Source: Croceicoccus marinus (lineage in GTDB: Bacteria > Pseudomonadota > Alphaproteobacteria > Sphingomonadales > Sphingomonadaceae). Taken from it: DNA of 64,000 nucleotides. The notes beneath the pieces were generated by a model that saw only the letters and a program-made list of their open reading frames with translations, made no database searches and had not been told where the DNA came from. The stretch covers positions 282,205-346,204 of the forward strand of contig NZ_CP019604.1 of the NCBI RefSeq assembly GCF_001661675.2. The letters run 5' to 3'. The translations under genes and the position numbers were made by a program. Below are positions 38,438-47,881 of this stretch, piece by piece (position 1 is the first letter of the stretch; each line of letters starts with the position of its first letter).

Positions 38438-39850
38438 ATGGTCGGCGGAAGCCATCCTGCATCAGCAGCTTCAGGATCGGATATTCTTGCGCTGATTGGC
38501 GATGGTGTCGTCAGCACAGACGGAAGCGGACGCATCCTGCTTTTCAACCGTGCAGCTGAAGAGATTTTCGGCTACGAGGCTGACGAGATACTTGGCGAAA
38601 CGGTCGAGATCCTTCTTCCTCGTCGCTTTCGTGCGAGACATGTCAGCGACGTGAAGGCGTTCGCGGCGGATTCGGAGGCGACCCGTCGCATCATGGGGCA
38701 TCGCAGGGAAGTGCTCGGGCAACGCAAGAATGGCGAAGAATTCCCCGTCGAAGCCACGCTATCCCGGCATGTGCTCAGTGGGAACACCACCCTCACGGTC
38801 GTGATCCGAGACGTCTCGGAGCGCAGGCATCTTGAGCAGCAACTCGAAACGCGTAACCGCGAGCTTGCAGCGAACGAAAGCCGCCTGCGCCTGGCGCTTG
38901 AGGGCGGGCGCATGGGTACGTGGGAGTGGAACCTCCAGAACAATGAACTCGTGGGCGACGACGCCTTGCGGCACCTATGGGGGTTGAGCGAACAGGAACG
39001 GCTCAATGTCGATGATGCTTTTGCGAGGGTTCACCCGGAGGATCTACCCGGGCTGCGCCGGGTGCTCGATAACGCCATTGCCAGGACCGAAGAGTTTACA
39101 GGTGAATTCCGGACTCGCGATCGGGAGGGATCATCCCGCTGGGTAGCCGCGCGGGGCACGGTCTTGCGCGGAGGGGCAGGAGAAGCCAAGACCCTTGTTG
39201 GCGTCTCCTTCGATGTGAGCGAGCGGCGTGAGCTTGACGAACAGCGACGCCTGCTCGCCGCCGAGCTGAATCACCGCATGAAGAACATGATGGCGTTGGT
39301 TCAATCCGTCGTGAGTCTTTCCTCCCGTGGCACCCAATCCGTGGACGCTTACAAGCAGGCGCTGCAGGGGAGACTTGGCGCGGTCGCCAAGAGCCTGCAC
39401 CTGACGCAAGGCGGCGAGAGCGGCACCACTCTGCTTGATCAGCTCCTTCGCGAGTTGGAGCCTTTCCGGAACGCGCATGGCACCAACATTGTGCTCGCAG
39501 GCCCAACTGTCCCACTTGATGCGAAGACAGGTCTTTCAGTCGGGTTGGTTCTCCACGAATTGGCTACCAATGCTGCGAAATACGGGGCCCTGAGCCGGGC
39601 GACAGGGACCGTCTCGGTAGAATGGGCCCTTGAGGACAGTGATCGAGGCTGTTGGCTGACGCTGGAATGGAGAGAGAGCGGCGGACCGCCCGTATCTCCG
39701 CCAACGCACCGCGGTTTTGGCAGTACCCTGATCGAGACAACGCTTACGCGATCTTTGCGCGGGAAAGTTGAAATAGACTATCTTCCCCAGGGATTGCTCT
39801 GCCGTATGGCCTTGCCGCTTGAGAACAAAGAGGAACGGTTGAGCCTCTGA
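38438..39850 (+). CDS. PAS-PAS sensor histidine kinase, HWE family
   Basis: A 470-residue soluble kinase. PAS domain 1 is at about 12-125 (GDGVVSTDGSGRILLFNRAA) and PAS domain 2 at about 145-255 (GGRMGTWEWNLQNNEL, then FRTRDREGSSRWVAARG). The phospho-acceptor His is in ELNHRMKNMMALVQS (about 279). The ATPase domain has HELATNAAKYGALS (about 372) and the WxE of the HWE subgroup in LEWRESGGPP, then HRGFGSTLIE. HWE kinases in alphaproteobacteria often feed the general stress response. No response regulator lies next to it. Confidence 0.9.
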   Translation: MVGGSHPASAASGSDILALIGDGVVSTDGSGRILLFNRAAEEIFGYEADEILGETVEILLPRRFRARHVSDVKAFAADSEATRRIMGHRREVLGQRKNGEEFPVEATLSRHVLSGNTTLTVVIRDVSERRHLEQQLETRNRELAANESRLRLALEGGRMGTWEWNLQNNELVGDDALRHLWGLSEQERLNVDDAFARVHPEDLPGLRRVLDNAIARTEEFTGEFRTRDREGSSRWVAARGTVLRGGAGEAKTLVGVSFDVSERRELDEQRRLLAAELNHRMKNMMALVQSVVSLSSRGTQSVDAYKQALQGRLGAVAKSLHLTQGGESGTTLLDQLLRELEPFRNAHGTNIVLAGPTVPLDAKTGLSVGLVLHELATNAAKYGALSRATGTVSVEWALEDSDRGCWLTLEWRESGGPPVSPPTHRGFGSTLIETTLTRSLRGKVEIDYLPQGLLCRMALPLENKEERLSL

Positions 39851-39974
39851 TTGGACATTTCCAAAAAATCTGATCAGCGGCAAACTTATTAGCAGGAAGG
39901 AACGCTGCCTCCCGAGCAATCGGTTGGTGCCTTTCGCGCCGCGTTTCCGCGACTCGTCGGTTGAAGCCCGATGG

Positions 39975-40004
39975 GCCGCCGTGTCGTTTTCCCGGCGCGG
40001 CGGC
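39975..40004. terminator. GC hairpin between convergent genes
   Basis: GCCGCCG (39975-39981) can pair with CGGCGGC (39998-40004) across a 16-nt loop, in the gap between the convergent kinase and Met/His-rich genes. No T-run follows on either strand, so termination is only suggested by position. Confidence 0.3.
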
Positions 40005-40017
40005 TCTGATCGGTTTG

Positions 40018-40416
40018 TTAATGATGCGTCATTTCGCCCTGCTGAGCCGCCATCTGCTCCATCATGTCATGCATCATCGCCATGCGTTCCTGACAAGCGC
40101 GCATCATGGCGGCATGATCGCCTTTCATCATGCTTGCCATGTGTTCCTGCATTTTCTGCTGGTGCTCGGCCATCAGTCGCTGGCGCTCGGCCGGGTCAGT
40201 GGCGGTGCGCGCCTTTTGCATCAGCGCGCGCATTTCCTCCATCTTCTGATGGTGCTCTTGCATCGCTTGAGACCCCATCATCATGCCGGCCTTGTGGTCC
40301 GGTTCACCAGCCTGAGCGGTTGTAGCGCCGTGCTGATGTTCAGCCTGCTGTGCAATGGCGGGCGACGAAGCAAGCGCAGTGGCAAGTGCGGTTGCAAAAA
40401 GTGTCCGTTTCATCAT
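40018..40416 (-). CDS. Met/His-rich periplasmic metal-binding protein
   Basis: A 132-residue protein with signal peptide (MMKRTLFATALATALASSPAIA, start 40416, GAGGAAA before it). The mature part is almost entirely helix-forming and very rich in Met, His and Gln (for example MEEMRALMQKA, MQEHMASMMKGDHAAMM, MAMMHDMMEQM). It resembles Spy/CnrX-like periplasmic metal or stress chaperones in composition. A copper buffer is likely in this context. Confidence 0.7.
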   Translation of the reverse strand: MMKRTLFATALATALASSPAIAQQAEHQHGATTAQAGEPDHKAGMMMGSQAMQEHHQKMEEMRALMQKARTATDPAERQRLMAEHQQKMQEHMASMMKGDHAAMMRACQERMAMMHDMMEQMAAQQGEMTHH

Positions 40417-40516
40417 TATTTCCTCTTCATTCCAGGGGGTCGGTCGTGGATCTTCTTTACATAGGCATTCTCCTTGGAACATTTCTCAGGGGGTAAACAG
40501 GCCTATCGAGCCATTG

Positions 40517-40906
40517 TCAGAGCGCCGCTATCACCGCTTTCAATTTATCCCTCACATCCGTAGCGACCTCTGCTAGCGCCTCGTTTTCGACCGCTTGCAT
40601 CGAGGCGACCGGATCGACCGCAGCGACTTCGAACACTTCGGCAGCAACCTGCTGGATAATGACGTTGCAGGGCAGCATGGTTCCGATCTTGTCCTCGGCC
40701 TGCAATGCCTTGTGCGCCAGGCTTGGATTGCATGCGCCCAGAATACGGTAGGGCCGGAAGTCCGCGCCGATCTTTTCCTTTAGAGTTGCCTGCAGGTTGA
40801 TCTCAGTGAGAATACCGAACCCTTGTTCTTGCAGCGCGGCCTTCACGCGCTCGTGCGCGGCTTCGATGTCTCCGGCTTCGATGGTCTTGGCAGAATAATA
40901 GCTCAC
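40517..40906 (-). CDS. DUF302 domain protein
   Basis: A 129-residue protein of the DUF302 family: HERVKAALQEQGFGILTEI, YRILGACNPSLAHKALQ and LPCNVIIQQ. The GTG start at 40906 follows AGGAGA at good distance; the open frame runs further upstream without supporting features. DUF302 proteins occur near copper and low-oxygen genes; function unknown. Confidence 0.88.
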   Translation of the reverse strand: MSYYSAKTIEAGDIEAAHERVKAALQEQGFGILTEINLQATLKEKIGADFRPYRILGACNPSLAHKALQAEDKIGTMLPCNVIIQQVAAEVFEVAAVDPVASMQAVENEALAEVATDVRDKLKAVIAAL

Positions 40907-41204
40907 GTTCGTTTCTCCTGTGTTGTTGCGGGCCGGCCTGGTTGCCGAATAGTGCCGGATCATGCCGATGGAGATGGTCATGCACGTGCGGCCCACAGAG
41001 CTCTGCGTCATCCGATCCGACGACGCGGCGCCGGCAACAGGGGGGGGTTCGGCCAGGTCGGCCAATCGGGGCGGCAAGGTCCGGGTAAGAGGACAACTTG
41101 CTGAGAGGTTTGCCGGAGCAACCGCAAACTGCTACGAGCCCCGCACCAGGCTGGCTCGGTGCGCCCAGTTCGAAATCGCAGGTCATTCCGGTTGAGCATC
41201 ACGC

Positions 41205-43631
41205 TTAGCCGCCTTCAGCCCGATCATCACCACGCTGTGGGTAATGGCAAGCGACCTGACGGACTTCGCCCGCGCCCAGAGGGTAGCTTTTGCCGCCAAT
41301 CACAAGCCGGCTCGGTCCATCCCAGCTCTCGGATGCAGACACGGTGATGCGGCCGCCTTTGATCTCGACATCGAGCCATTGACCGCGGTGGCGAATGCGA
41401 AAGCTCAGACCTTGCAGCTCGTGCGGAAGGCAAGGGTCGAGCCGCAGCGTGTCATCGCGAATTTCCAGTCCGGTCTGCCCGCGCTGGATCAGATCAACCG
41501 TGCCGGCCATGGCACCAAGATGAATGCCCTCTGGGGTCGTACCTCCCTGAACATCGGCAATGTCACTCTCCAGCGCGTCTTTCAGCTGCATCCAGGATTC
41601 CGCTCGGTCCGATCGGGCCAGAACCCAGGAATGCACAATCCCGCTCAGCGTCGAGCCGTTGGAGGTTCGTCGCAGATAATAATCGACAGTTCGCGGGATC
41701 AGCTCTTTCTCAAAGCTATAGCCAAGACGGTTAAACAGATGTCCCAGTTCGTCGGATGAAAAGAGATAAAACAGCATCAGCACGTCGGCCTGCTTTGATG
41801 CCTTGTAGCGATTGACGGTGTCTCCCTCGGCCTCAAGGATGCGATCGAGCCGGCGAATGTCTCCGTACCTCTCTCGGTAAGCCTCCCACTCGAACTCCAG
41901 CAGCCTTTCATAACCTTCGAACTGGCTGATCACTCCTTCGTGGAACGGTACCATCAGCTTGCGGCTGATCTCATCCCAGGCGACGAGGTCCTCCGCGCTG
42001 AGACCGAGCGATTCGTCGAGTTCGGTTCGCCGTTCAGCATCGAGGTGATTGCGGGCCTCCAATGCGCGACCGAGCACCCAGGCTGCCATGACATTGGTGT
42101 AGGCGTTGTTGTCGAGTCCGGGCGTATCCGACCAGGGATAGCTATCGTGGAATTCGTCCGGGCCCATTACGCCGCGAATTTCGTATCGGCCGCGAATTGG
42201 GTTGAAGACTGCTATGCTCGCCCAGAATCGAGCGATCTCGAATAGCATTTCCGCGCCGTAAAACGACAGGAACTCGTGATCTCCCGTCGCCTGGTAATAG
42301 CGCCAGACATTGTACGCGATGGCGGCATTGACGTGGCGTTGCAGGTGCGAGTTGTCGGGCAACCAGCGGCCGGATTTGGGGTTGAGATGGAGCGTCTGCG
42401 TCTCCTCCCGCCCGTCGCTGCCGCTCTGCCACGGGTACATGGCGCCGCGGTATCCGCTCTCATGCGCCAGCCACCGTGCCATGGGCAACCTGCGATGACG
42501 GTAGCACAGCAGCGCGCGCGTGATCTCGGGGATGCGCAGGTTGAAGAAAGGGAAGATGAAGAGTTCGTCCCAGAAGATATGACCGCGATATGCCTCGCCA
42601 TGAAGCCCGCGCGCGGGCACACCGGCGTCGAGATCGACGCTGTGCGGTGAAACGGTCTGCAACAAATGGAAGATGTGCAGCCGCAGGATCATCTGCGTGC
42701 GCTGTGCTCCCTCCATAACGATGTCGCAGCGGCGCCACAGATGCGACCAGGCGCGGGTGTGATCCTCGAGCAGCGCCGCAAAGCGGCCCGACTTGCGCAG
42801 CGTGTTCCGTGCCGCCTGCTCGGGACTCGAAATAGCCCGGTCACGCGAGGTGTGTAGCGCGACGATCTTTTCAATCGTGACGGGGCTTCCTTCCGCCACC
42901 TCGAACGAGAGCGCGTGAGCGGCATAACCGTGATCCTGCCGGAACTGGCGCTCGCTTTTTATTCTTTCGTTGTTGCTGTAAGCGTGAGTTTGGGCCGCCT
43001 CGGCGATCCGGATACGCGACTGGCTGGTCTCAGCGACGAGAAGAAGACCATCCTCACCGAATTCCTCGGCGATCAATGGGATGAGGTGCTTGCCATCGAG
43101 CTGGCGGTAGCGCGTAACGCCGCTGTTGGTCACTCGTCCGTCGAGGGCGGACAGCACTTCGATGCCCCCCGACCAGTTGTCTGGTGCAAGCGTCCATTCT
43201 ATCGCGGCAAGGTGGGGCGAACCCATGTGGACGAGACGGCGGGCGGTGAGACGCGTTTCCCTCCCTTCGCGGTCGCGCACGCGCATTACGCGCCGGAGCA
43301 CGCCTTGTTCCAGGTCCAGTTCCTGGCGGTAGACAAGGATCTGGGTGCTGGGCAGATTGAGCCACTCGCCACCCTCCGGCCGGAAGGTGAGCGGGAGCCA
43401 GTTCGGCAGGTTGACGAGATCCTCGTTTTCAACCGGCCGCCCGGCAATATCCGTCACCAGACGATTGTATCCGCCCGCCAGGTACGTGCCGGGATAGTGG
43501 GTTTCGTCCGCATCGCTCTCTTCCACCGCGCCACGGGTTGCGAAATAGCCGTTGCCGAGCGTGCACAGCGCCTCGCGCAAGGCTTCCTGGTCCGGGTCGA
43601 AGCCTTCATAGGCAAGGGTCCAGCTAGCCAC
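41205..43631 (-). CDS. Glycoside hydrolase family 65 disaccharide phosphorylase
   Basis: An 808-residue GH65 enzyme. The N-terminal beta-sandwich has LREALCTLGNGYFATRGAVE and HYPGTYLAGGYNRL. The (alpha/alpha)6 catalytic domain has GHIFWDELFIFPFF and the general acid Glu in GVMGPDEFHDSYPW (about residue 491). GH65 phosphorylases split maltose, trehalose or kojibiose with phosphate to give beta-glucose-1-phosphate. The GTG start at 43631 overlaps the upstream stop (GTGGCTAG), coupling it to the beta-phosphoglucomutase-like fusion that would use its product. Which disaccharide is used cannot be told. Confidence 0.9.
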   Translation of the reverse strand: MASWTLAYEGFDPDQEALREALCTLGNGYFATRGAVEESDADETHYPGTYLAGGYNRLVTDIAGRPVENEDLVNLPNWLPLTFRPEGGEWLNLPSTQILVYRQELDLEQGVLRRVMRVRDREGRETRLTARRLVHMGSPHLAAIEWTLAPDNWSGGIEVLSALDGRVTNSGVTRYRQLDGKHLIPLIAEEFGEDGLLLVAETSQSRIRIAEAAQTHAYSNNERIKSERQFRQDHGYAAHALSFEVAEGSPVTIEKIVALHTSRDRAISSPEQAARNTLRKSGRFAALLEDHTRAWSHLWRRCDIVMEGAQRTQMILRLHIFHLLQTVSPHSVDLDAGVPARGLHGEAYRGHIFWDELFIFPFFNLRIPEITRALLCYRHRRLPMARWLAHESGYRGAMYPWQSGSDGREETQTLHLNPKSGRWLPDNSHLQRHVNAAIAYNVWRYYQATGDHEFLSFYGAEMLFEIARFWASIAVFNPIRGRYEIRGVMGPDEFHDSYPWSDTPGLDNNAYTNVMAAWVLGRALEARNHLDAERRTELDESLGLSAEDLVAWDEISRKLMVPFHEGVISQFEGYERLLEFEWEAYRERYGDIRRLDRILEAEGDTVNRYKASKQADVLMLFYLFSSDELGHLFNRLGYSFEKELIPRTVDYYLRRTSNGSTLSGIVHSWVLARSDRAESWMQLKDALESDIADVQGGTTPEGIHLGAMAGTVDLIQRGQTGLEIRDDTLRLDPCLPHELQGLSFRIRHRGQWLDVEIKGGRITVSASESWDGPSRLVIGGKSYPLGAGEVRQVACHYPQRGDDRAEGG

Positions 43632-45198
43632 GACGCGCCAGCCTTCGAGAGAGGGAGCCCAGAAACCGCTCGACAGCCTTGGTGCCCGACAATTTATACT
43701 GCGCTGAGGTGTGGCGGCCAGCATTCGTGACCAGGATGCCGATTCCCCGACCTGACAGTGCGGCAAACGCGTCTTCGTCCGTATCGTCGTCGCCGACATA
43801 GAGCGGCACGACGTCTTCTGCTTCGAGATCGAGCGCGGACAATAGCCAGAGAACGGCTTTGCCCTTGTCCCAGTCCAAATCCGGACGCAACTCGAAAACC
43901 TTCTTGCCGGTCGTTTGCCTCAGGCCATGGCGTTCAGCCGCCGTCTCCGCGGCGCGTTTGATTCGCGTGATTTGCCTTCGCGCCACCAGACGGTAGTGGA
44001 CAGCGATGGCGAACTTCTTGCGTTCGAGCAGAACGCCTTCGATGTCGCCAATCTCGGCCTGGAGCAGTGCTTCGGCACGGTCCAGCGCCGAAAGAAAGGC
44101 GGAAGCGCCTTCATGCTCCTCATGCAAGCCATCGGGACCTGCGATGTCGAAGCCATGACTTCCAGCATAGACGAGACCGTCAAGGCCGACCAGACGAGCC
44201 ACCTCCGCGCGGTCGCGCCCGCTGACGATGGCGACATGGCAATGCGAGGCAAGATCCGCGAGGATCCCCCGCATTTCGGCGGACAGGACGGCAAGTTCTG
44301 GCCGGGCGACGATCGGCGTCAGCGTGCCGTCGTAGTCGAGAAAAACGGCCGGACGCTTTCTGGAAAATAGTGCGCATATGCCGGCCGTGCAGGAGAGGGC
44401 GTCGGGCAGCAGATCGGCGGTCTGATGATACTGGATCGGAGGAATCGGGCGAAGCTCCAGTTCGGCAAGATCCTCAACCACGATATGGGCACCATTTGCT
44501 TTCATGGCAGCCGCAACGCCGGTCCGGTCGATACCGATCACGAGTCCGAAGCCGCCCGCCCTGCCGGCCGCTACACCGGCAATGGCATCTTCTATGACAA
44601 CCGAGTGTTGCGGGGGCGTTTCCAGGCGCCGCGCTGCTTCGAGAAAGGTATCTGGCCGCGGCTTTCCTGCCAGCGAAAGCCGTTCGGCTTCCACGCCGTC
44701 GATCCGCACGTCGAAAATCCCTTTCAGACCGGCTGCATCGAGGACAGCCGATGCGTTCTTGCTTGAGGAGACGAGAGCGGTTTTCACGCCTTGACGGCGA
44801 AGCTCTCGGATGAAGGCAACGCTGGTTTCGAAGACTTCTACGCCGCTATCTGCCAGCTGCTCCTGGAAGAAACGATTCTTGCGGTTGCCGAGACCACAGA
44901 TCGTCTCGCGATCAGGCGGATCGGCAGGATCGCCATGGGGCAGGCTGATCTTGCGCGATACGAGGAAGCTGCGCACTCCCTCGTATCGGGGCATGCCATC
45001 GATGAAGCGTCGGTAGTCCTCTTCTCCGAACGCTCGATATGGCTTGCCGCGCCGGTTTGTACGCTGGGCAAGGTATTCGTCGAACAATTGCTTCCATGCC
45101 GCTGCATGCAGCTGCGCCGTATTGGTGACCACGCCGTCAAGGTCAAAGAGGAAGGCCGCGTAACCCTCTTCATGCGGATCGGCCGGACCAGGGCTCAT
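43624..45198 (-). CDS. Beta-phosphoglucomutase / trehalose-phosphatase fusion
   Basis: A 524-residue bifunctional HAD protein. Residues about 10-250 form a beta-phosphoglucomutase-like domain: FLFDLDGVVTNTAQLHAAAW, VSSSKNASAVLDAAGL and VVIEDAIAGVAAGRAGGFG. Residues about 275-520 are an OtsB-type trehalose-6-phosphate phosphatase: FLDYDGTLTPIVARP, AIVSGRDRAEVARLVGL and YVGDDDTDEDAFAAL. The first domain would turn beta-glucose-1-phosphate from the GH65 enzyme into glucose-6-phosphate. The second frees trehalose, which a GH65 trehalose phosphorylase could then degrade. Start ATG 45198, although the frame is open to 45504. Confidence 0.88.
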   Translation of the reverse strand: MSPGPADPHEEGYAAFLFDLDGVVTNTAQLHAAAWKQLFDEYLAQRTNRRGKPYRAFGEEDYRRFIDGMPRYEGVRSFLVSRKISLPHGDPADPPDRETICGLGNRKNRFFQEQLADSGVEVFETSVAFIRELRRQGVKTALVSSSKNASAVLDAAGLKGIFDVRIDGVEAERLSLAGKPRPDTFLEAARRLETPPQHSVVIEDAIAGVAAGRAGGFGLVIGIDRTGVAAAMKANGAHIVVEDLAELELRPIPPIQYHQTADLLPDALSCTAGICALFSRKRPAVFLDYDGTLTPIVARPELAVLSAEMRGILADLASHCHVAIVSGRDRAEVARLVGLDGLVYAGSHGFDIAGPDGLHEEHEGASAFLSALDRAEALLQAEIGDIEGVLLERKKFAIAVHYRLVARRQITRIKRAAETAAERHGLRQTTGKKVFELRPDLDWDKGKAVLWLLSALDLEAEDVVPLYVGDDDTDEDAFAALSGRGIGILVTNAGRHTSAQYKLSGTKAVERFLGSLSRRLARRG

Positions 45199-45644
45199 CG
45201 CTTTGCTGTGTCTCCGTTCTGCGGCGGTCCACCGATGACCGGCATCAGCGCTCTGCCCTACTTCGAGTGATGAAGCTTCTTTTCTCCCTGCGGGCGCACA
45301 AGAGAGGCTCCCAAGAAGAAGGACTACCATTAGACGAACGCGCTGCTGGCGCATTACACCGGTGCGCGCGCCGCTCGCTCCTGCGGTGGTCCTCCGGACG
45401 GGCAAGTTTGCGGCATGGGCCGGGGAGACGACCGACGTATCGGCGCGGCTTTTCACCTGTCGGCGGTTCTCGAAAGGACCATGGGAGCGGCCCGCGCGTA
45501 ACAAATCGGCATAAGCAACGTCTGTCGCACGATGTCCGGCTCGAGATCACAGAAGACTTGCTACGCTGCCCTTGGCGGGCGGCGCTACCCGGTTGCTGTC
45601 CATCGGCCGGCATCGTGTCCAGGATAGCTGGGAGGAGCTGGCGA
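45199..45644. other. Divergent region between HAD fusion and pfkB
   Basis: Both neighbouring frames are open into this region but show no domain. GGAGGAG (45631-45637) fixes the pfkB start. The region must hold the two divergent promoters; I see no clear FNR or EcfG site. Confidence 0.45.
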
Positions 45645-46586
45645 ATGAAGACGATTGTGACATTGACTCTGAATCCCTCGATTGACGGCTCTGCCGAGGC
45701 GGACTTGGTGCGACCGGTTCACAAGATCCGAACGTCCGATGAACGCTATGACCCTGGAGGAGGCGGTATCAATGTGGCCCGGGTCATCCGGGAGCTGGGT
45801 GGCCCTGCACTTGCGATGTATCTGGCCGGCGGCGCGACCGGCAGTGTGCTCGACGACCTTCTCGAAACCGCATTGATTGCACACCGTCGTATACCGATCG
45901 AGGACCATACCCGCATCAGCCACGCAGTCTTTGAACGCTCGAGCGGCGAGGAATATCGCTTCGTCCCCGCGGGCCCGCTCGTGATGGAGTGGGAATGGCG
46001 CGCAATCCTGGAGGCCCTCGAAGATATCGATTGCGAATACCTCGTCGCCAGCGGCAGCTTGCCGCGTGCTGTTCCCGACGATTTCTATGAGACCGTAGCT
46101 GCCCTGGCGCACCGCAAGGGAATTCGACTGGTTCTCGATACGTCGGGAAGCGCGCTTCGTGCCGGGCTTGTTCGCGGCGTCCACCTGGTGAAGCCCAGCC
46201 TTGGCGAACTTGAGGCGCTGGCCGGACGCAGGCTCGCCGACGGCGCGGCACAAGAGGCGGCGGCCAGAGAGCTCATTGATGCTGGTTCGGCAGAGATGGT
46301 GGCGCTGACGCTTGGGCGCGACGGTGCGTTGCTCGTGACCGCTCAAGCCGCGATACGCCAGCCGGCGCTCGATGTGGTCGCAAAGAGCGCGGTCGGCGCT
46401 GGCGACAGCTTCGTCGCGGCGATGACACTCGCTTTGGCGCAGGGCCGTGATGAGCAAGATGCTTTCGCCTACGGCATGGCGGCAGGCGCTGCCGCCGTGT
46501 TGTCGCCTGGCACTGGCCTGTGTCGCCGCGAAGATGTCGAGCGGCTATATGGTGAACTGACCAGGCAAATCGCGCCTCGGCCGTGA
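45645..46586 (+). CDS. pfkB: PfkB-type phosphofructokinase (6-phosphofructokinase II-like)
   Basis: A 313-residue ribokinase-family sugar kinase. The N-terminus IVTLTLNPSIDGSAEADLV and YDPGGGGINVARVIRELGG follow E. coli Pfk-2. The ATP site and catalytic Asp are in AVGAGDSFVAAMTLAL. GGAGGAG precedes ATG 45645. It would phosphorylate fructose-6-phosphate to the 1,6-bisphosphate, a step many sphingomonads lack because they use Entner-Doudoroff. 1-phosphofructokinase or tagatose kinase activity is an alternative. Confidence 0.88.
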   Translation: MKTIVTLTLNPSIDGSAEADLVRPVHKIRTSDERYDPGGGGINVARVIRELGGPALAMYLAGGATGSVLDDLLETALIAHRRIPIEDHTRISHAVFERSSGEEYRFVPAGPLVMEWEWRAILEALEDIDCEYLVASGSLPRAVPDDFYETVAALAHRKGIRLVLDTSGSALRAGLVRGVHLVKPSLGELEALAGRRLADGAAQEAAARELIDAGSAEMVALTLGRDGALLVTAQAAIRQPALDVVAKSAVGAGDSFVAAMTLALAQGRDEQDAFAYGMAAGAAAVLSPGTGLCRREDVERLYGELTRQIAPRP

Positions 46587-46717
46587 GCGCACCGGAAAAT
46601 CGAACAACGGGAACGGACAAACCAATCATTGCCGCTCGTTTGAGCGAACCCTGATGGGTGCCCGGTCGCCTTAGATGCGCGGCGTTGACATAGCTCAATG
46701 CCGGCCGAGGCATTCGC

Positions 46718-47137
46718 GTGTCAGGTGCCCCAGATGGCGACCGGGCCATCGGATATGTCGGTGCCGCTTCAGTGAGAAAAGCTTCTGCAAGAAACCCCAA
46801 TCGTGCTGCAAGCTTGCGCCGCTTGGTTCTCTGCCTGTTGCTGGCGCTCGGCCTGAACTTTCTTCATCTCGATGCGGCCGTGTTCGCGGCTCCGGTCGCG
46901 ACATCCACGTCGCAAGTAGCCGAACTGGAAGAGCATTGCACGACCGGCGCACTTCACAAACAGTCCCCTGCAACCGCTGACCATTGCCGCTCGTCGATCT
47001 GCTGCGCGGTTCTGCCCGGTAGCAACTTGTCTCGTCGCGCCGCACCGACAGCCGGAGCATGGTCGATTGGGCCAGCGGACACTTTTGATCCTGCACTCCT
47101 CGAAAGAGAAATCCCACCGCCCCGACTGGCCGCGTAA
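46718..47137 (+). CDS. Secreted or anchored small Cys-bearing protein
   Basis: A 139-residue ORF with one hydrophobic segment (RLVLCLLLALGLNFLHLDAAV) and a periplasmic-looking remainder with HCTTGAL, DHCRSSICCAVLPG and Pro-rich end. It resembles in style the protein at 17355-17705. It lies 84 bp before the first ECF sigma gene. The start is uncertain, since residues 1-30 look non-native for a signal peptide. Possible metal binding; no known family. Confidence 0.5.
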   Translation: MSGAPDGDRAIGYVGAASVRKASARNPNRAASLRRLVLCLLLALGLNFLHLDAAVFAAPVATSTSQVAELEEHCTTGALHKQSPATADHCRSSICCAVLPGSNLSRRAAPTAGAWSIGPADTFDPALLEREIPPPRLAA

Positions 47138-47221
47138 ATCCGGCTTTTCGCGGTGGGTATGCGCGGGTCCTTTGCGATCCGACCCCCCCCCTTTTGGTTT
47201 CCTCGGCATGGAGGCATTACT

Positions 47222-47881
47222 ATGCCAACCTTAACACATAACGGGTCATCCCGACCCTCGTCTGCACGCGGCGAGGACGCCGTCATCCAACGACTGACCG
47301 AATGCCGCGCCGAATTCATGCGGTACTTCCAACGGCGACTGAGCCGTTCCGAGGAAGCGGAGGATGCGTTTCAGGATTTCTGCGTCAAAGTCCTTCGGGC
47401 CGCCTGGGAACCGCAGGACAACGGGAAGGTGGACGCCTGGCTCCGACGCGTCCTGCGCAATTCGCTTATTGACCATTATCGGCGGCGCGCGGCGCGGCAG
47501 CGGGGCAGGGATGCCTATGAAGCCGAGCCCCGGGAAATGGCGGATACTCCCGAAACGGACTATGATGAAAATCCATGCACTTGCGTTCAGGACGCCTTGC
47601 CGGCGCTTCGCTCGGATTACGCCGAGATCATCCGGCGCGTCGATCTCGAAGAAGAACCGCGAGAAACTATTGCGGCTGATCTCGGGCTCACGCCCAACAA
47701 TATCGGAGTACGCCTGCACAGGGCGCGTCGGGCGATGAAGGATCAGATCGAAAAGCGCTGTTCCACCTGCCATTTCAGGAGCTCTGGCGACTGCGATTGC
47801 AGTCCCGTAACGCACGAAGCGCAGCGGAACAGCGAACACGATGGTCTGAAAGGAGCTGCCATCGCGGCATCCTTCTTCTGA
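47222..47881 (+). CDS. ECF-type sigma factor with Cys-rich C-terminal tail (copy 1)
   Basis: A 219-residue sigma-70 family protein starting at ATG 47222 behind GGAGG (47208-47212). Region 2 has EAEDAFQDFCVKVLRAAW and LRRVLRNSLIDHYRRRA; region 4 has IIRRVDLEEEPRETIAADLG and VRLHRARRAMKDQ. After region 4 comes RCSTCHFRSSGDCDC, a CxxC-x7-CxC pattern identical in spacing to the paralogue at 48503. No anti-sigma gene is adjacent. Cys-rich tails of this kind sense metal directly in CorE-like ECF factors. Confidence 0.85.
   Translation: MPTLTHNGSSRPSSARGEDAVIQRLTECRAEFMRYFQRRLSRSEEAEDAFQDFCVKVLRAAWEPQDNGKVDAWLRRVLRNSLIDHYRRRAARQRGRDAYEAEPREMADTPETDYDENPCTCVQDALPALRSDYAEIIRRVDLEEEPRETIAADLGLTPNNIGVRLHRARRAMKDQIEKRCSTCHFRSSGDCDCSPVTHEAQRNSEHDGLKGAAIAASFF

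Noticed and set aside
45199..45504. The HAD-fusion frame extends upstream and includes a lipoprotein-like stretch (RLMVVLLLGSLSCAPAG).
   Set aside because: A cytosolic sugar-phosphate enzyme should not be exported, and MSPGPADPHEEGYAAFLFDL at 45198 gives a normal HAD start. The signal-like stretch is probably chance.
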